From positions 372,001 through 436,000 of the forward strand of contig CAXXHF010000003.1 in NCBI GenBank assembly GCA_963669405.2: a DNA stretch of 64,000 nt. The letters run 5' to 3'. How positions within the stretch are numbered: the first letter of the stretch is position 1; every line of letters starts with the position of its first letter. This DNA is from Aureisphaera sp963669405 (GTDB taxonomy: Bacteria; Bacteroidota; Bacteroidia; Flavobacteriales; Flavobacteriaceae). The translations under genes were made by a program, and so were the position numbers. Below, piece after piece: positions 1-8,295 of the stretch. The notes under the pieces are model-generated. The model was not told where the DNA came from. It did not search any database and worked only from the letters and a program-made list of their open reading frames with translations.

Positions 1-1
1 T

Positions 2-796
2 ATTGCCATGGTAAGTATATTGAAAGGTTATAAATGTATTTTGGCAGTAAGTTCTAAATCTTCACCAGACAAAATAGATATGCTAAAGACCATGGGGGCA
101 GAAGTTCATGTATGTCCAGCCCATGTGCCTGCAGACGATCCAAGGTCTTATTACGAAGTAGCCAAAACATTACACAAGCAAACACCTGGTTCTATTTATA
201 TTAACCAATACTTTAATGAGCTTAATATAGACGCTCATTATCACAGTACTGGTCCCGAAATTTGGGAACAGACCCAAGGACAAATAACGCACTTAGTGGC
301 CTGCAGTGGTACAGGAGGAACCATCTCCGGAACTGCTCGATTTTTGAAAGAACAAAACCCTGAAGTAAAGGTTTTGGGAATTGATGCCTATGGAAGTGTG
401 ATTCAGAAGTTTCATGAGACACGGGAATTGGATAAGGATGAAATTTATCCGTACCGTATTGAAGGATTGGGTAAGAATTTAATTCCTTCTGCTACAGATT
501 TTGATAGTATTGATTCGTTTACCAAGGTTACGGATGAAGAGAGTGCCCTTATGGCTCGCCAATTGGCAAAAACCGAAGGTCTTTTCTTAGGATATACCAG
601 TGGTGCAGCAATGCAGGGGATAAAGCAATTGAGTGAAGAGGGTGTTTTTGATAAAGACAGTGTTGTGGTAGTTATTTTTCCAGACCACGGTTCCCGATAT
701 ATGAGTAAGGTATACAACGATGATTGGATGCGCCAGCAAGGCTTTATGGATGCAGAAGAGGAGCTGAAAGCGCAATCTACTCAGGTCGTTCAATAG
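2..796 (+). CDS. Cysteine synthase-family PLP enzyme (5' end outside window)
   Basis: This is the C-terminal part of a fold-type II PLP enzyme of the cysteine synthase/cystathionine beta-synthase family. These enzymes replace the beta substituent of O-acetylserine or serine in cysteine or cystathionine synthesis in the cytoplasm. The reading frame is open to the first base, so the gene starts upstream and the Schiff-base lysine lies outside the window. The phosphate-binding stretch SGTGGTISGTARFLKE and the late TSGAA motif are present. Family members are usually 300-350 residues, so most of the protein is here. The exact substrate (OAS, serine or homocysteine) cannot be decided. A strong terminator follows at once. 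Confidence 0.85.
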   Translation: MAMVSILKGYKCILAVSSKSSPDKIDMLKTMGAEVHVCPAHVPADDPRSYYEVAKTLHKQTPGSIYINQYFNELNIDAHYHSTGPEIWEQTQGQITHLVACSGTGGTISGTARFLKEQNPEVKVLGIDAYGSVIQKFHETRELDKDEIYPYRIEGLGKNLIPSATDFDSIDSFTKVTDEESALMARQLAKTEGLFLGYTSGAAMQGIKQLSEEGVFDKDSVVVVIFPDHGSRYMSKVYNDDWMRQQGFMDAEEELKAQSTQVVQ

Positions 797-816
797 ATTA
801 TAAAAAATAGATAATG

Positions 817-846
817 AACCGCCACTATTTGTTGGCGGTTTTTTTA
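817..846 (+). terminator. Rho-independent terminator after cysteine synthase-like gene
   Basis: An inverted repeat AACCGCCA / TGGCGGTT with an 8-nt loop is followed by a T run. It ends the transcript 20 bases after the stop codon. Confidence 0.9.
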
Positions 847-912
847 TGCCTAGCTATGAATGCTGTTGATTTCTTTCTCACTTTAGAATATGGCTATACT
901 ACATAAAATACT

Positions 913-920
913 TACTTTTG
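913..920 (+). promoter_or_regulatory. Bacteroidota -7 promoter box (TACTTTTG)
   Basis: The octamer TACTTTTG matches the Bacteroidota vegetative -7 consensus TAnnTTTG. It lies 30 bases before the ATG of the alpha-oxoamine synthase gene and after the previous terminator, so it probably starts a separate transcript. Confidence 0.65.
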
Positions 921-949
921 CATCTTGTATTTGAATTAAATGGATATTG

Positions 950-2209
950 ATGAGAGACTTATTCGATAAGATATACAAAGACAAAGGTCCGTTAGGAAAA
1001 TGGGCAGAACAAGCAGAAGGCTACTTTGTTTTCCCTAAACTAGAAGGGCCTATTAGCAACCGAATGAAGTTCCAAGGAAAAGAAGTGATTACTTGGAGTG
1101 TTAATGATTATTTGGGCTTGGCTAACCATCCAGAAGTACGTAAAGTAGATGCAGAAGCAGCTGCTCAATACGGTTCGGCCTATCCTATGGGTGCCCGAAT
1201 GATGAGTGGTCATACAGATCTTCACGAGCAATTGCAAAACGAATTGGCTGCCTTTGTACACAAAGAAGCGGCTTATTTATTGAACTTTGGATATCAGGGA
1301 ATGGTTTCTACCATTGATGCTTTGGTTTCTAAGGACGATGTCATTGTATATGATGTTGATGCACATGCGTGTATTATAGATGGTGTTCGTTTACATTTAG
1401 GACAACGCTTTACCTATAAGCACAACGATATGGAAAGTATCGAGAAAAACCTAAAACGTGCGGAGAAAGTAGCAGAAAAGACTGGAGGAGGAATTTTATT
1501 GATCTCTGAGGGTGTTTTTGGAATGCGTGGTGAACAAGGAAAACTAAAGGAAATTGTAGCCCTTAAGAAAAAATATAACTTCAGACTCTTTGTAGACGAT
1601 GCCCATGGTTTTGGAACCCTAGGAAAAACTGGTGCAGGAGCAGGAGAGGAGCAAGGCGTGCAAGACGATATTGATGTATACTTTGCCACATTTGCCAAGT
1701 CTATGGCGAGTACAGGAGCCTTTATTGCTGGTGATGAAGAGATCATGAATTACCTAAAGTATAATCTACGATCTCAAATGTTTGCAAAATCCTTGCAAAT
1801 GCAGTTGGTGATAGGTGCTTTAAAGCGTTTGGACATGATGCGTTCCAGTACTGAGTTTAAAGACAAGCTTTGGGAGAATGTAAATGCCCTACAAGGAGGA
1901 TTGCGCGAACGTGGTTTCGACTTGGGAACTACCAAAAGTTGTGTGACTCCAGTATACCTTAAAGGAAGTATTCCAGAAGCAATGGCTTTGGTAAAGGATC
2001 TACGTGAAAATTATGGAGTGTTTACGTCCATTGTGGTATATCCAGTAATTCCTAAAGGATTAATCTTGTTACGCATGATTCCTACGGCTTCTCATACCAT
2101 GGAAGACATTCAGGTAACGCTTGATGCCTTTTCAGGTATTCGTGAGCGATTGGAAAACGGAACTTACAAAAGACTTTCTGCCCATGTAGCAGCAGCTATG
2201 GGAGAGTAG
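950..2209 (+). CDS. Alpha-oxoamine synthase, probable serine palmitoyltransferase
   Basis: This is a fold-type I PLP enzyme of the alpha-oxoamine synthase family (AONS, KBL, SPT), which condenses an amino acid with an acyl-CoA. Visible signatures are the N-terminal NDYLGLANHP, the aspartate region VDDAHGFGTLG, and the PLP-lysine region TFAKSMASTGAF near residue 240. The 419-residue length and the phylogenetic context favour serine palmitoyltransferase, the first step of sphingolipid synthesis in Bacteroidota, over biotin synthesis; no bio genes are nearby. The ATG at 950 is preferred over an overlapping TTG at 947. The gene is monocistronic, with its own -7 box and terminator. Assignment as SPT is inference from family and taxon. 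Confidence 0.85.
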   Translation: MRDLFDKIYKDKGPLGKWAEQAEGYFVFPKLEGPISNRMKFQGKEVITWSVNDYLGLANHPEVRKVDAEAAAQYGSAYPMGARMMSGHTDLHEQLQNELAAFVHKEAAYLLNFGYQGMVSTIDALVSKDDVIVYDVDAHACIIDGVRLHLGQRFTYKHNDMESIEKNLKRAEKVAEKTGGGILLISEGVFGMRGEQGKLKEIVALKKKYNFRLFVDDAHGFGTLGKTGAGAGEEQGVQDDIDVYFATFAKSMASTGAFIAGDEEIMNYLKYNLRSQMFAKSLQMQLVIGALKRLDMMRSSTEFKDKLWENVNALQGGLRERGFDLGTTKSCVTPVYLKGSIPEAMALVKDLRENYGVFTSIVVYPVIPKGLILLRMIPTASHTMEDIQVTLDAFSGIRERLENGTYKRLSAHVAAAMGE

Positions 2210-2230
2210 ATCTTTTATAACAAATAATAT

Positions 2231-2259
2231 AAAGCCACCTTATAAGAGGTGGCTTTTTT
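2231..2259 (+). terminator. Rho-independent terminator
   Basis: A perfect stem AAAGCCACCT / AGGTGGCTTT with a 6-nt loop is followed by T residues, 21 bases after the stop codon of the oxoamine synthase gene. Confidence 0.9.
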
Positions 2260-2338
2260 GTTTAGGCTCTATTAGCTGTATTTGATTTCTCCGTATTTTC
2301 CATATACCATACCGTTAGTAACGGTTAAAGCTGATATA

Positions 2339-3040
2339 CTATCCTTTCACGAGTTTACTAATATTAGTCTTATAAAGACTTCCTATAGGAATAATAGCAT
2401 CTGCAATGATTATTCTATTCCCTTCAATAGCGTTGATCTGCTCTTTGGCAACAACAAATGATTTATGAACCTGAATAAAATGTTCAGAAGAGAGTATGTT
2501 CAACATATCAGAAATTTTCTCCCTAACCAATATTTTATTGTCCTTTGTAACTACTTTGGAATAATTTCCAGCGGCTTCTGCATATAGTATTTCATCCACT
2601 TTTACTTGAATATATTTCTTGTCACTATAAAGAAACACATGTCCTTTTTTAACTTGTGGTACTTCCTGAATGATTTTTTGGCTACTTTCTTTAGGCTTAA
2701 CAGTTTTATTAACTGCTTTTAAAAACCGTTCAAAACTAAAAGGCTTTAAAAGATAATCTACTATCTCCAATTCATAACCTTCCAGAGCAAATTCTTTGTA
2801 AGCTGTTGTTACAATAACCTTAGGTGGATTAGTAAGGGTTTTTAAAAAATCAAACCCTTTAAGTTTTGGCATGTTTAAATCTAAAAAAATTAAATCTACC
2901 GTGTCCTCTCTCAAATAATCTAAAGCTTCTAATGCATCATAACAATGTTTCATTAATTGCATATTAGAAGTCATATCACAATATCCCTTTATAATTTCAT
3001 GAGCCATATGCTCATCATCTATGATCAGATATTTAATCAT
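2339..3040 (-). CDS. LytTR-family response regulator
   Basis: This is a two-component response regulator with an N-terminal receiver domain (acidic IIDDEH, phospho-acceptor Asp in LIFLDLNMP near residue 54, conserved Lys in YLLKPF near 101) and a C-terminal LytTR DNA-binding domain from about residue 130, ending in the typical HKSFVV and GSLY motifs. It acts in the cytoplasm on phosphorylation by its partner kinase. The start overlaps the stop of the upstream kinase gene by four bases (ATGA), so the two are translationally coupled. Target genes cannot be read from the sequence. Confidence 0.93.
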   Translation of the reverse strand: MIKYLIIDDEHMAHEIIKGYCDMTSNMQLMKHCYDALEALDYLREDTVDLIFLDLNMPKLKGFDFLKTLTNPPKVIVTTAYKEFALEGYELEIVDYLLKPFSFERFLKAVNKTVKPKESSQKIIQEVPQVKKGHVFLYSDKKYIQVKVDEILYAEAAGNYSKVVTKDNKILVREKISDMLNILSSEHFIQVHKSFVVAKEQINAIEGNRIIIADAIIPIGSLYKTNISKLVKG

Positions 3041-3855
3041 TTTTGAATTTGTAAGTGAGCTTTAAAAATTGAATTGGTATCAGTAAATATAAGCTTATGC
3101 TTTTTTGGATACGCCAACTCTAGCCTACGTTTTAAGTTTTTTATGCCTATTCCCTTTTTTTCAGGACGTTCATTAGCATCAAAATTATTTTCTATTTTAA
3201 AATCAATGGTATCATTTCCTGAAGTTAAGCAGATGTTCACAAAGGCATCTTCTCTTAAATTTTCAACGCCATGTTTAAAGGCATTTTCTACTAAAATGAT
3301 AAACAATAAAGGCATTACTTCGGTTTTCTCATCTTCAATATTAGTATCGAATTCAATGTGGATACTTTTATGATAGCGCATTTTATGTAATTCGATATAG
3401 TTTTTTAAATACAATATTTCTTCTTCAAGTTTTACCGACTTTTTTTCTCCTTCATAAATACTGTAACGCATTAAATCTGATAGTTTTAAAATAAGGGATT
3501 TGGATTTTTCCGTATCAACACCAACCAAGCCATATATATTGTTGAGCATGTTAAAGAAGAAATGTGGATTTACCTGACTTTGTAAATGCAACAACTCGTT
3601 TTTGGTTTTTTCATTTTTTAATTTGAGTACAGATTTGAGCTGCATGATTACCCAAATGATACCAATAACTAGAAGAATAGCGTAATATATTACTATAATA
3701 ATAGCCAAAGCATCTGGATAATCACCAAGAAACAATACCGAATCTTTTTGAAGAACAATGATCTCGTAGGCAGTTATTCCCAATGGAATTGCAATAGTTA
3801 TTAAAACTATAATTTTTACTACCAACCAATTATTCCTTTTTAGAATTGAAATCAT
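3037..3855 (-). CDS. LytS-type sensor histidine kinase
   Basis: This is a membrane sensor kinase of the His_kinase (PF06580) type. Two hydrophobic segments (about residues 10-30 and 48-70) are followed by a short linker, the phospho-acceptor box QSQVNPHFFFNMLNNI with its histidine near residue 97, and a degenerate HATPase with VENAFKHGVE and GIGIKNLKRRL. There is no separate sensory domain, so the signal is probably sensed in the membrane. It forms an operon with the LytTR regulator. A perfect -7 box lies only four bases before the ATG, which predicts a leaderless or nearly leaderless mRNA. Confidence 0.92.
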   Translation of the reverse strand: MISILKRNNWLVVKIIVLITIAIPLGITAYEIIVLQKDSVLFLGDYPDALAIIIVIYYAILLVIGIIWVIMQLKSVLKLKNEKTKNELLHLQSQVNPHFFFNMLNNIYGLVGVDTEKSKSLILKLSDLMRYSIYEGEKKSVKLEEEILYLKNYIELHKMRYHKSIHIEFDTNIEDEKTEVMPLLFIILVENAFKHGVENLREDAFVNICLTSGNDTIDFKIENNFDANERPEKKGIGIKNLKRRLELAYPKKHKLIFTDTNSIFKAHLQIQK

Positions 3856-3859
3856 ACTA

Positions 3860-3867
3860 CAAAACTA
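3860..3867 (-). promoter_or_regulatory. -7 promoter box of kinase/regulator operon
   Basis: On the minus strand the octamer TAGTTTTG matches TAnnTTTG exactly and ends four bases before the kinase ATG, so transcription should start at or next to the start codon. Confidence 0.6.
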
Positions 3868-4078
3868 GTAGAACCAAATTAATGCATAACAAAATGTGAT
3901 GAACCTTCTTTCTTCGGGTTCGTATACTTATAAAAACGTGATAAAGCACCTTTGCAATCACAAATGCGCTGACATCACTAAAACAGCAATATTGATCACA
4001 AAAATTTAAGCAAGGATTGTGTTGATCATACTTTCGCAGAAGCTAAAAAGCAAACAGGAATTCTAAAAAATAATCAAA

Positions 4079-5251
4079 ATGAAAAAACGATTTTTTCGCT
4101 ATTTAAAACACATATTCATTACGTTTTTTGTACTAGCCATTAGTGCTATTTTATTTGGACTGTATCACGGAGCAAGCGCAAGTTATGGACACAATCCTAA
4201 AAGATTGGCTTTTGATGGCGAAGGCCCTTACGCCTTCTATAAAAACGATAGCACATTAAATATCAATTATATAAGAGGCAATAAAGAAGATGGTTTTTAT
4301 TTAGATCAGAAAGATGTTTCAGTAAAGAATCCTATTGCTGTTAGTGCATTTTTTCCTTTAGATTCAACAAGTTTCAATTTTACATTAAAGTCCAATTTTG
4401 AAATACCCAAAACCGTTTATAATGATGACAATAAGATCTTGGCAATTTCAGATATTGAAAGTGGCTACAAAACCTTCCGAGAATTTTTAATTGAAAATCA
4501 AGTTATTGACCAAAACTTAAACTGGACTTTTGGCAAAGGACATTTGGTATTGGTTGGTGATTTTGTTGACAGGGGCTTCTCTACAACACAAGTACTTTGG
4601 TTTATTTACAAATTAGAGCAAGAAGCCCAAAAACAAGGTGGTCAAGTTCATTTTATTATAGGAAATCATGAGTTAAAAAATATGTATGGCGACTATGAAG
4701 CCGCATCGCTTAAATATACTTTTGTATCATCTATTTTAGGTAAAACCCAATCTAATTTATACGATTCAAATTCGGTTTTAGGCAAATGGTTGGCTAGTAA
4801 AAATGTGATTGAATCTATTAACGGTAACCTTTTTGCTCATGGCGGCTTGCATCCAGATATTGCGGATATTGACATGTCTTTAGAAGAGATTAATCACCTT
4901 TTGAGAGCTAGCTATTATACAGCGCCTTATCCAAAAGTCAACAAAGATGAAACAGATGTACTGCTTTCATCTAAAACAGGTATTTGCTGGTACCGTGGTT
5001 ACTTTAAAGATGATTTAACACAAGAAGACGTTAACAAACCCTTAGATAAATTTAATGCCAAAGCAGTTATTGTGGGGCATACACTTCAATCAAAAGTAAA
5101 AAGCCATTACAATGGAAGAGTCATAGCAATTGATGTAGCTCACCCAAAAGATTATCATAAAAACTGGCCTAGTAAAAAATCTGAAGGGTTGTTTATAGAG
5201 GATGATATCTTTTATAGGGTTTTTGACAATGGAGAGAAAGAAAAACTATAG
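4079..5251 (+). CDS. Membrane-anchored calcineurin-like metallophosphoesterase
   Basis: This is a calcineurin-like phosphoesterase with an N-terminal membrane anchor (about residues 9-29), so the catalytic domain probably faces the periplasm. Motifs in order are ISDIES (near 124), GDFVDRG (near 161), GNHEL (near 198), AHGGLHPD and VGHTLQ. In classical PPP and ApaH enzymes the first motif is DxH; here the histidine is a glutamate. The other metal ligands are intact, so activity with altered metal preference is possible. A one-mismatch -7 box (TACTTTCG, 4029-4036) precedes it. The gene is divergent from the two-component operon. Its substrate (phosphoprotein or nucleotide) is unknown. Confidence 0.88.
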   Translation: MKKRFFRYLKHIFITFFVLAISAILFGLYHGASASYGHNPKRLAFDGEGPYAFYKNDSTLNINYIRGNKEDGFYLDQKDVSVKNPIAVSAFFPLDSTSFNFTLKSNFEIPKTVYNDDNKILAISDIESGYKTFREFLIENQVIDQNLNWTFGKGHLVLVGDFVDRGFSTTQVLWFIYKLEQEAQKQGGQVHFIIGNHELKNMYGDYEAASLKYTFVSSILGKTQSNLYDSNSVLGKWLASKNVIESINGNLFAHGGLHPDIADIDMSLEEINHLLRASYYTAPYPKVNKDETDVLLSSKTGICWYRGYFKDDLTQEDVNKPLDKFNAKAVIVGHTLQSKVKSHYNGRVIAIDVAHPKDYHKNWPSKKSEGLFIEDDIFYRVFDNGEKEKL

Positions 5252-5402
5252 CAAACACCAACGATGTGTATAATTCATTATGTCTGATTTTTTTCCTACA
5301 TGAAGTCCTCATAGCATAACAAAGAGTTAATTCCTTTTGCTATCTTAGAGTTGCGTAACATTATATGCATAACATGTTTGCAGTCATTATCAAATAGTCT
5401 AC

Positions 5403-5942
5403 ATGAACTTCATTGAGGAACTAGTAAAAAAGTACGAGGGTACATATTCTGAAGAATCAAATAGAGGGATTAATTTTCCAAGTGGTCACTATACTTTTCA
5501 CCCTCAAAAAGGAATTGTAGAAATTGATGGGACTAAAATATCACTTAGTATCAATGCGGTTGGAGGAGCAGCACAAACAACAGAGCCCTACCGAATAATA
5601 CTCTATTTAGATAAAGATTATAATACAAAACTGGAAATATTTCCAAAGACAAATCTAAAAAAGCTATTAGAGTTTATCATACCTAGTAATGGGTTAGAAC
5701 TCCCCAAACAAATCAAAAAACAGTTTAGTTTTAAAGGAAACATGCCTTTGATGCAAGAGCTTCTTTCTGACAGATCATTTTGTGAAAATATTACAGGGGA
5801 AAAGGTATATATAATGATTAGAAAAAAACACCCAAAAAGCATTATGTTAACTCCTGCACATGGTATTGCTGACCTTCAGCAATTTGAGAAGTTTTTATTA
5901 ATACTGAAGCAAATTGAATCCAAAATTAAAAGCAGTGCCTAA
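5403..5942 (+). CDS. Conserved hypothetical cytoplasmic protein
   Basis: I do not recognise this 179-residue protein. It has no signal peptide, membrane segment or lipobox. The N-terminal half is predicted beta-rich, and the C-terminal 40 residues look helical (QQFEKFLLILKQIESKIK). The open frame has ordinary codon use for the window and begins with an ATG after a 151-base gap holding only AT-rich sequence. It sits alone between the phosphoesterase and an AraC-type regulator, all on the plus strand but with gaps over 100 bases, so it is probably transcribed separately. No function is assigned. Confidence 0.6.
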   Translation: MNFIEELVKKYEGTYSEESNRGINFPSGHYTFHPQKGIVEIDGTKISLSINAVGGAAQTTEPYRIILYLDKDYNTKLEIFPKTNLKKLLEFIIPSNGLELPKQIKKQFSFKGNMPLMQELLSDRSFCENITGEKVYIMIRKKHPKSIMLTPAHGIADLQQFEKFLLILKQIESKIKSSA

Positions 5943-6043
5943 CAAAGCAGATAATTTATGATATAACAGAGAACAGTGGTACTTCCTAATTTTACTATAT
6001 TTAGTATCCATAAAGGTGATTTAACAACACAGCTAGCACATAC

Positions 6044-6472
6044 ATGAATGAGGCTTCCTTACCAAGAATTTATCTTTACAAACAAATTGTAGAAGCAAAA
6101 TTGTATATCGATGCTAATTTCAGGGAAGATATCTCTCTAGAAAGCATAGCCAGTCAAGCCTGTTTTTCCAAATTTCACTTTCATCGCACCTTTAAAGAAT
6201 GTTACAACAAAACACCGTTGGAGTATTTAACATATCTCAGACTCCATGAGGCCAAATTAGCATTGTCTAAGGGGATTTCTACCAAAGAAGTGTGTTATTC
6301 CGTAGGTTTTAAAAGTGTAAGTTCTTTTATTAAACTTTTCAAAAAAAGAACACATATGACACCTTCTGTATATGCTAAAATGAAAATCAATCAAAAAGAG
6401 AAAAAAACCTTGCAGCCCTTGCATTATATACCCTCTGACTTTGCAGAATACTTAGGTTGGAAAAGTGGATAG
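6044..6472 (+). CDS. AraC-family HTH regulator (DNA-binding domain only)
   Basis: This short AraC/XylS-type transcription factor consists almost only of the double helix-turn-helix DNA-binding domain. The signature ISLESIASQACFSKFHFHRT opens it, and the second HTH (STKEVCYSVGFKSVSSFIKLFKK) ends near residue 115 with MTPSVYAKMK. There is no N-terminal ligand-binding cupin, so it may act constitutively, through protein contacts or by abundance. It lies 71 bases before a VOC/TfoX-like/SRPBCC gene cluster on the same strand and is a candidate regulator of that cluster; this is inference from position only. Confidence 0.88.
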   Translation: MNEASLPRIYLYKQIVEAKLYIDANFREDISLESIASQACFSKFHFHRTFKECYNKTPLEYLTYLRLHEAKLALSKGISTKEVCYSVGFKSVSSFIKLFKKRTHMTPSVYAKMKINQKEKKTLQPLHYIPSDFAEYLGWKSG

Positions 6473-6543
6473 TATTTAAAAAGCAAGATTCAACAATTCC
6501 ATAATCAATAGACTTGTTTTCTTTGTGTTAAACAAACACCATC

Positions 6544-6960
6544 ATGATCAGTAAACTTTCGCATGCCAGTGTTTTTGTTCTTGACCAAGAAAGAGCGCGG
6601 GATTTTTACGTTAACAAGTTGGGCTTTGCTATTGTCATGGACGTCCCTGTGGGTGACAAAGGAAGTTGGTTAACCGTAAGGCCACAAGACCAGGAAGAGC
6701 TGGAAATCACCCTAATTCCAATCAATACAGGATTGATGTTTGTGGGCGAAATAGCAGCACAACTCACCAAATTGGTGGAAAAAGGAGCCTTTGGCTTTGG
6801 CATTTTTGAATGTAAAGACATTTATGCCACCTATGAAGAACTGAAAGGAAAAGGGGTGGAATTCATCAAAGAACCCAAACCCGGTGTCTCAGGAATAGAA
6901 GCCATGTTTAAAGATGACTCTGGCAATTGGTTTTCACTCATTCAAAAAGTAAATAAATGA
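6544..6960 (+). CDS. VOC (glyoxalase/bleomycin resistance) family protein
   Basis: This 138-residue protein carries one vicinal-oxygen-chelate domain. It begins with the typical SHASVFVLDQERARDFYVNKLGF and ends with a second beta-alpha-beta-beta-beta unit containing FKDDSGNWFSLIQ. Such proteins are metal-dependent lyases, dioxygenases or drug-binding proteins; the substrate is not predictable. Its stop overlaps the start of the next gene by four bases (ATGA), and a third small gene follows four bases after that one, so the three form an operon of small cytoplasmic proteins. Confidence 0.88.
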   Translation: MISKLSHASVFVLDQERARDFYVNKLGFAIVMDVPVGDKGSWLTVRPQDQEELEITLIPINTGLMFVGEIAAQLTKLVEKGAFGFGIFECKDIYATYEELKGKGVEFIKEPKPGVSGIEAMFKDDSGNWFSLIQKVNK

Positions 6961-7295
6961 CAGCAGCTACCAAATTATACGACCAACTCATTGCAGCCAA
7001 CCCAACCATAGAAAGAAAGGGTAAAACAACTCCCTATACCTCTATAAATGGACATATGTTTTCGTTTTTGTCTAAAGAAGGAGAGATGGGGTTAAGGCTT
7101 TCAGAAAACGATAGGGAAGATTTCATACAAAATTTTAAAGCCCGTCTAATGGAACAACATGGACGGGTAATGAAGGAATATGTTGCTGTTCCAGATGCTT
7201 TGTTGCAAGACACGGACCAACTCTCCGAATATTTACAGAAAAGCTTACAATACGTATCTGGATTAAAGCCAAAGCCAACCAAAAAGAAAAAGTAG
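6957..7295 (+). CDS. Small protein, possibly TfoX N-terminal-like
   Basis: This 112-residue protein has a pattern (TPYTSINGHMFSFL, then an alternating strand GEMGLRLSEND) that loosely resembles the TfoX/Sxy N-terminal or YjbR-like fold, followed by a lysine-rich tail (PKPTKKKK). It overlaps the upstream VOC gene by four bases and sits four bases before the SRPBCC gene, so it is translated from the same mRNA. No catalytic residues stand out. The TfoX relation is weak and from memory; competence control cannot be claimed. Confidence 0.75.
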   Translation: MTAATKLYDQLIAANPTIERKGKTTPYTSINGHMFSFLSKEGEMGLRLSENDREDFIQNFKARLMEQHGRVMKEYVAVPDALLQDTDQLSEYLQKSLQYVSGLKPKPTKKKK

Positions 7296-7299
7296 GACT

Positions 7300-7746
7300 A
7301 TGAAATACACCTGTTCGGTTCATATAGATTTACCCATAGATAAAGTAGTAGCACTTTGGGAAGACGAAAGTAATTTTAAAGAATGGCAAGATGGGTTTGA
7401 ACGTATTGAACCTATAAGTGGAATTCCCAATGAAAAAGGAGCAAAGGCAAAAATTATTCTAAATGGCAAAAGACGAATTGAACTGTTGGAAACCATCCTC
7501 TCGGTAGATCTACCCAACGAAAAAGTAGCGCTCTATGAACACAGTCATATGACAAATACCCAAAAGACCTGTTTTAAGGCCATTAATGAACACAAGACAC
7601 AATATATATCTGAAGTAGAATACATCAAGTTTAACGGGTTTATGATAAAGCTAATGGCAAAACTATTTCCGGGTAAATTTAAAGACCAGAGCCAAAAATG
7701 GATGAATCAATTTAAAGTATTTGCAGAGAGAGAAAGCCAACCATAA
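7300..7746 (+). CDS. SRPBCC (START-like) family protein
   Basis: This 148-residue protein has the layout of the SRPBCC/START-like fold: an N-terminal strand (CSVHIDLPIDKVVALWED), a short helical pair (FKEWQDGFERIEPISG), a long antiparallel sheet, and a C-terminal helix (KDQSQKWMNQFKVFAE) that usually closes a hydrophobic ligand pocket. It is the third gene of the VOC/TfoX-like/SRPBCC operon. It probably binds or modifies a small hydrophobic molecule in the cytoplasm; the ligand is unknown. Confidence 0.82.
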   Translation: MKYTCSVHIDLPIDKVVALWEDESNFKEWQDGFERIEPISGIPNEKGAKAKIILNGKRRIELLETILSVDLPNEKVALYEHSHMTNTQKTCFKAINEHKTQYISEVEYIKFNGFMIKLMAKLFPGKFKDQSQKWMNQFKVFAERESQP

Positions 7747-7819
7747 ACAAATATCGTTTTTTTTGTATCTTTTCGGTAAATACTCCTATCTATGGGAGTT
7801 AAAAATAATTTATAAAGCG

Positions 7820-8113
7820 ATGCCAATAGATGGAACATACGGTAGGTTAAGTGCTCACAACCAAAGATTTAAAGAGTTGCGTCGTAAAAAGTTGGAGCGT
7901 AGGGAAAATAAAATTTGGCGAAATCGCTTAAAAAATACCCAAAGAAACGAAAGTAACGATGAACAGAATCTTGAATCCATGGATCCTGAGAAATTGGAAA
8001 CCATCAAAAATGAAATTCGGAAAAAAGCTAAAACACAACTAAAGAAAGAGTTCTATATGTTCACGCTGTCACTCCTGCTGGCTTGCGTATTATTTTACTT
8101 TTTACTCTTTTAG
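7820..8113 (+). CDS. Small tail-anchored membrane protein of unknown function
   Basis: The frame is open from about 7721, but the ATG at 7820 is chosen because the sequence before it is low in coding character and a -7-like box (TATCTTTT) lies near 7766. The resulting 97-residue protein starts MPIDGTYGRLSAHNQRFKEL, has a highly basic helical middle, and ends in one hydrophobic segment (about residues 80-97) right at the C terminus. This suggests tail anchoring in the inner membrane with a positively charged cytoplasmic part. I do not recognise a family. Confidence 0.65.
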   Translation: MPIDGTYGRLSAHNQRFKELRRKKLERRENKIWRNRLKNTQRNESNDEQNLESMDPEKLETIKNEIRKKAKTQLKKEFYMFTLSLLLACVLFYFLLF

Positions 8114-8295
8114 TGATCAGATCAAAAACGACACAACTGTCTGTATAGTTCATTACTTACAACCTAATTATCTTTAAATAGGACATAAATCAAAGTCTTT
8201 TTAAAGAAAATTTGCACTTTTTTCACAATTTATTGTACAATGTTGCCATCCTTCCACAATACATTTGGTAACAATTAATCATAAAATGAACAGCA

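Noticed and set aside
947..949. TTG start for the alpha-oxoamine synthase
   Set aside because: An ATG follows immediately in frame and gives the usual N terminus; the same choice was made for the genes at 11916, 12824 and 24116.
5252..5402. Integron-like attC or repeat element after the phosphoesterase gene
   Set aside because: Phrases such as AACGATGTGTATAATTCATT and a loose similar stretch near 16571 looked repeat-like, but no consistent inverted core sites or shared length could be lined up.
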